In this document: positions 62,426-64,000 of the stretch, piece by piece
Position numbering within the stretch: position 1 is the first letter of the stretch
Layout: each line of letters opens with the position of its first letter
Assembly: GCF_000009985.1 (NCBI RefSeq)
Contig: NC_007626.1
Coordinates: 3,713,943-3,777,942 of the forward strand
Source: Paramagnetospirillum magneticum AMB-1
GTDB taxonomy: Bacteria; Pseudomonadota; Alphaproteobacteria; Rhodospirillales; Magnetospirillaceae
Length of the DNA stretch: 64,000 nt
Reading direction: 5' to 3'
Made by a program: the position numbers and the translations under genes
The notes under the pieces: generated by a model
Seen by the model: only the letters and a program-made list of their open reading frames with translations
Told to the model about the DNA's origin: nothing
Database searches by the model: none

Positions 62426-62459
62426 AGCGCCGAGCCTCAAATATGAGGCGCGGCGCTCA
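62426..62459. terminator. strong hairpin between the NDUFS4-like and tRNA genes
   Basis: GAGCGCCG (62426-62433) pairs with CGGCGCTC (62452-62459), then one mismatch, then GCCTCA with TGAGGC around the loop AATA. No T run follows on the minus strand. It would end or process transcripts from the gene at 62561, or protect the 5' side of the tRNA precursor. Confidence 0.45.
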
Positions 62460-62560
62460 TGCGAACATGAAGCGAGCGGCCAGGGGCGCAGAGGCGCCCG
62501 CAAAGGCAGAGGGCAAAACAAACAAAGCTAAAGAGTGATGCACGTTCAAGGCATCACGCT

Positions 62561-62869
62561 TCAGAAGCGGCCGAACTCCAGCTTGTCGAAGCGGAAATTG
62601 TCGGCGTAGTTCTTGGGCTTTTGCAGGCGGGCGTTTTCGGTGGCCACCTGATAGTCCAGGCCCTTCTTCTTCGCGAAGGCCACGGCCTCTTCCATGGTGG
62701 CGAACTTGACCCGCACCTGCGACGAGGTGTCGGTCGAACCCAGCCAGCCCATCAGGTTGTCCGCCTGCTTGGGAGCGGTCGGCTCGTATTCCAGAACCCA
62801 GGACTTGGCGTTGCCGTTGCGGCCGGACTGCATGGCGGTCTTGGCCGGGCGATAGATGCGGACCTGCAT
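62561..62869 (-). CDS. NADH dehydrogenase (complex I) accessory subunit, NDUFS4 family
   Basis: 102 residues. MQVRIYRPAKTAMQSGR at the start, SWVLEYEP, LMGWLGSTDTSSQVRVKF, EEAVAFAKKKG and the C-terminal NYADNFRFDKLEFGRF are the conserved landmarks of the ETC complex I subunit (18-kDa/NDUFS4) family. In alphaproteobacteria and mitochondria this subunit supports assembly and stability of complex I on the matrix or cytoplasmic side. The gene is far from any nuo operon here, as is usual. The ATG at 62869 has AGGAGAG six bases upstream; a TTG directly before it is in frame but less well placed. Confidence 0.92.
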   Translation of the reverse strand: MQVRIYRPAKTAMQSGRNGNAKSWVLEYEPTAPKQADNLMGWLGSTDTSSQVRVKFATMEEAVAFAKKKGLDYQVATENARLQKPKNYADNFRFDKLEFGRF

Positions 62870-62910
62870 CAAAGTCTCTCCTGCTCGTCAAAAGCCCTGG
62901 TTGCGGGCGG

Positions 62911-62941
62911 GGCCTTAAAAATCAAGGGGTTGGCACCCCCC
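62911..62941 (-). terminator. intrinsic terminator of the porin gene, nested in a longer inverted repeat
   Basis: On the minus strand GGGGTGCCAACCCC forms a short stem followed by a T-rich stretch (TTGATTTTTA). It lies about 55 bases past the porin stop. An 11-base perfect inverted repeat, TTGCGGGCGGG (62901-62911) with CCCGCCCGCAA (62949-62959), encloses it, so the whole segment could fold as a two-tier hairpin. Confidence 0.6.
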
Positions 62942-62992
62942 GTCGGATCCCGCCCGCAAGGTATAATGGACGCCTCGCGAATCCGCAAGAAC

Positions 62993-64000
62993 CTACAGCT
63001 TGAACACCGTCCGAAGGCCCAGCACCGTGGCGTCCGGAATGGTCTTGCGGGAGTTCTCGGGCAGGGTCGTGGTGCCGCCCGGATGGATGACGTATTGGGC
63101 GTCGGGCACCAGCGTCATCCAGGGAGTCACCTGATAGCGGTAGGTCAGCTCCACCGCCGCCTCGTAATCGTGGTCCGGGGCGGTGGCGGTGCCGAACCGC
63201 CGGGCATCGGCATCGCGCGCGGCCAGGGACGAGCTCATGGCGCCGAAGGCGAAGCCCACGGCCACCACGTCGTCGTCGCGGCCCTCCAGCGGCCCCTTGT
63301 AGCTGAGGCCGGTGTCGACATAGAGCGGCATCTGGTTGCGGTCGTCGGGCAGGCCGGTGACGCGCAGGAAGGCCGACAGGCCCAAATCCTCGGTGCCGGC
63401 TTCCTTGTAGAGCATGCCGTCATAGATGCCGTAGATGGCCCAGTTGCCGCGATGGGTCTTGGCGGCGCCGGCGGCATTGCTGCCCAGCGAGACGCCGGCA
63501 ATGTCATAGCGCTGGTCGGTGGCGCGGCCGTTGTAGTACCAGCCGCCCAGCTTGAACATGGTGGGCAGGCCCGCCGCGCCCTTGGCCTGGTTCAGGCCGT
63601 ACTGGGACTCGAACATCCACATGGGCGCCTCGTCGACGGTATAGTCGATTCCGCTGCGGTTCCGCTTCTGGGCGTCGTTGCCCACATTGGTGCCGGGCGC
63701 CACGTTGCCCGTGAACACGCCCGCCTGCACCGCCAGGTCCTCGGTGGCCTGGACCTTGAGGCGGGTGCCCAGGTTGGACAGGGGATAGCCGCCGCCGCCC
63801 GAGGGCAGGTTGGCGGCGAAGGCCGGCGGCCAGCCGAAGGCGGAATTGATCAGATTGGTGGCGACCACGGAGTTGAAGAACTCCTCCTGCATGGGCAGCT
63901 GGCCGAAGCGCAGCGACACCTTGTCGTCGAGCACGCTCTGCTGCAGCCACAGGGAGAACAGCCGGGTCGAAGGCGCCGCCTCGATGTCGCGCACCGGAAT
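62993..64000 (-). CDS. OprB-like carbohydrate porin (C-terminal part)
   Basis: The frame is open to the right edge, so about 335 C-terminal residues are seen and the start and signal peptide lie outside. It is a beta-barrel: alternating strands with WMFESQYGL, FKLGGWYYNGR, RGNWAIYGIYDGMLY, LGLSAFLRVTG, VDTGLSYKGPL and an ending YEAAVELTYRYQVTPWMTLVPDAQYVIHPGG, then GLRTVFKL. The VELTYRYQVTPWMTLVPDAQYVIHPGG-type end is the OprB family hallmark. Such porins are carbohydrate-selective outer-membrane channels. A terminator follows the stop. Confidence 0.88.
   Translation of the reverse strand: MPVRDIEAAPSTRLFSLWLQQSVLDDKVSLRFGQLPMQEEFFNSVVATNLINSAFGWPPAFAANLPSGGGGYPLSNLGTRLKVQATEDLAVQAGVFTGNVAPGTNVGNDAQKRNRSGIDYTVDEAPMWMFESQYGLNQAKGAAGLPTMFKLGGWYYNGRATDQRYDIAGVSLGSNAAGAAKTHRGNWAIYGIYDGMLYKEAGTEDLGLSAFLRVTGLPDDRNQMPLYVDTGLSYKGPLEGRDDDVVAVGFAFGAMSSSLAARDADARRFGTATAPDHDYEAAVELTYRYQVTPWMTLVPDAQYVIHPGGTTTLPENSRKTIPDATVLGLRTVFKL

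Overview
The window is GC-rich (roughly 65% by eye) chromosomal DNA from an alphaproteobacterium. It most resembles a Rhodospirillales/Magnetospirillum-type microaerophile. The pointers are a mitochondrial-type complex I accessory subunit (NDUFS4 family), a rubrerythrin/rubredoxin/rubredoxin-reductase set, a hemerythrin relative, a class I cytochrome c, many c-di-GMP proteins (three PilZ, two HD-GYP) and PAS-rich sensor kinases. The genus is an inference from gene content, not a database match.

Layout: 1-2.5 kb holds the N-terminal part of Tex, a degenerate hemerythrin and two paralogous PilZ proteins. At 2.6-4.2 kb lies an AlgE-like outer-membrane barrel. At 4.48-33.27 kb a single uninterrupted minus-strand gene encodes a 9,595-residue surface protein. 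In order it has a FecR-like domain, a poly-Gln/poly-Pro hinge, about 1,250 residues of alanine-rich helix, cadherin-like modules, four RTX calcium-binding blocks enclosing two apparent seven-bladed propellers, fourteen LamG-like modules, a beta-helical region and a type I secretion-like C-terminus. No type I secretion genes lie in the window. Upstream, on the same strand, is a membrane-bound PAS histidine kinase.

36.2-40.7 kb is a MexEF-like RND efflux pair with a dyad in its promoter region. 40.7-43.2 kb is a cytochrome c and a peroxide-detoxification operon: rubrerythrin without its usual rubredoxin tail, two separate rubredoxins and a rubredoxin reductase. 43.3-53.4 kb holds a second RND system of the MdtABC/MuxABC type (adaptor plus two non-identical pumps). 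Its likely outer-membrane channel is separated from the pumps by a 1.1-kb segment. That segment carries a serine-recombinase-fold protein lacking its catalytic residues, preceded by four pairs of 13-bp-phased repeats arranged as a diverged 285-bp duplication.

53.5-60.6 kb is a signalling cluster: a FIST sensor, a hybrid kinase interrupted by a frameshift, a REC-HD-GYP regulator and a membrane HD-GYP sensor preceded by a near-consensus FNR-type box. The right end has an alpha/beta hydrolase, a PilZ protein, a small ORF, tRNA-Arg(UCU), the NDUFS4-like gene and the 3' part of an OprB-like porin running off the edge.

Read together, the window encodes c-di-GMP-linked surface attachment, drug efflux and oxygen/peroxide handling. 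The strongest candidates for something undescribed are the giant adhesin architecture and the catalytically dead recombinase with its phased-repeat region.
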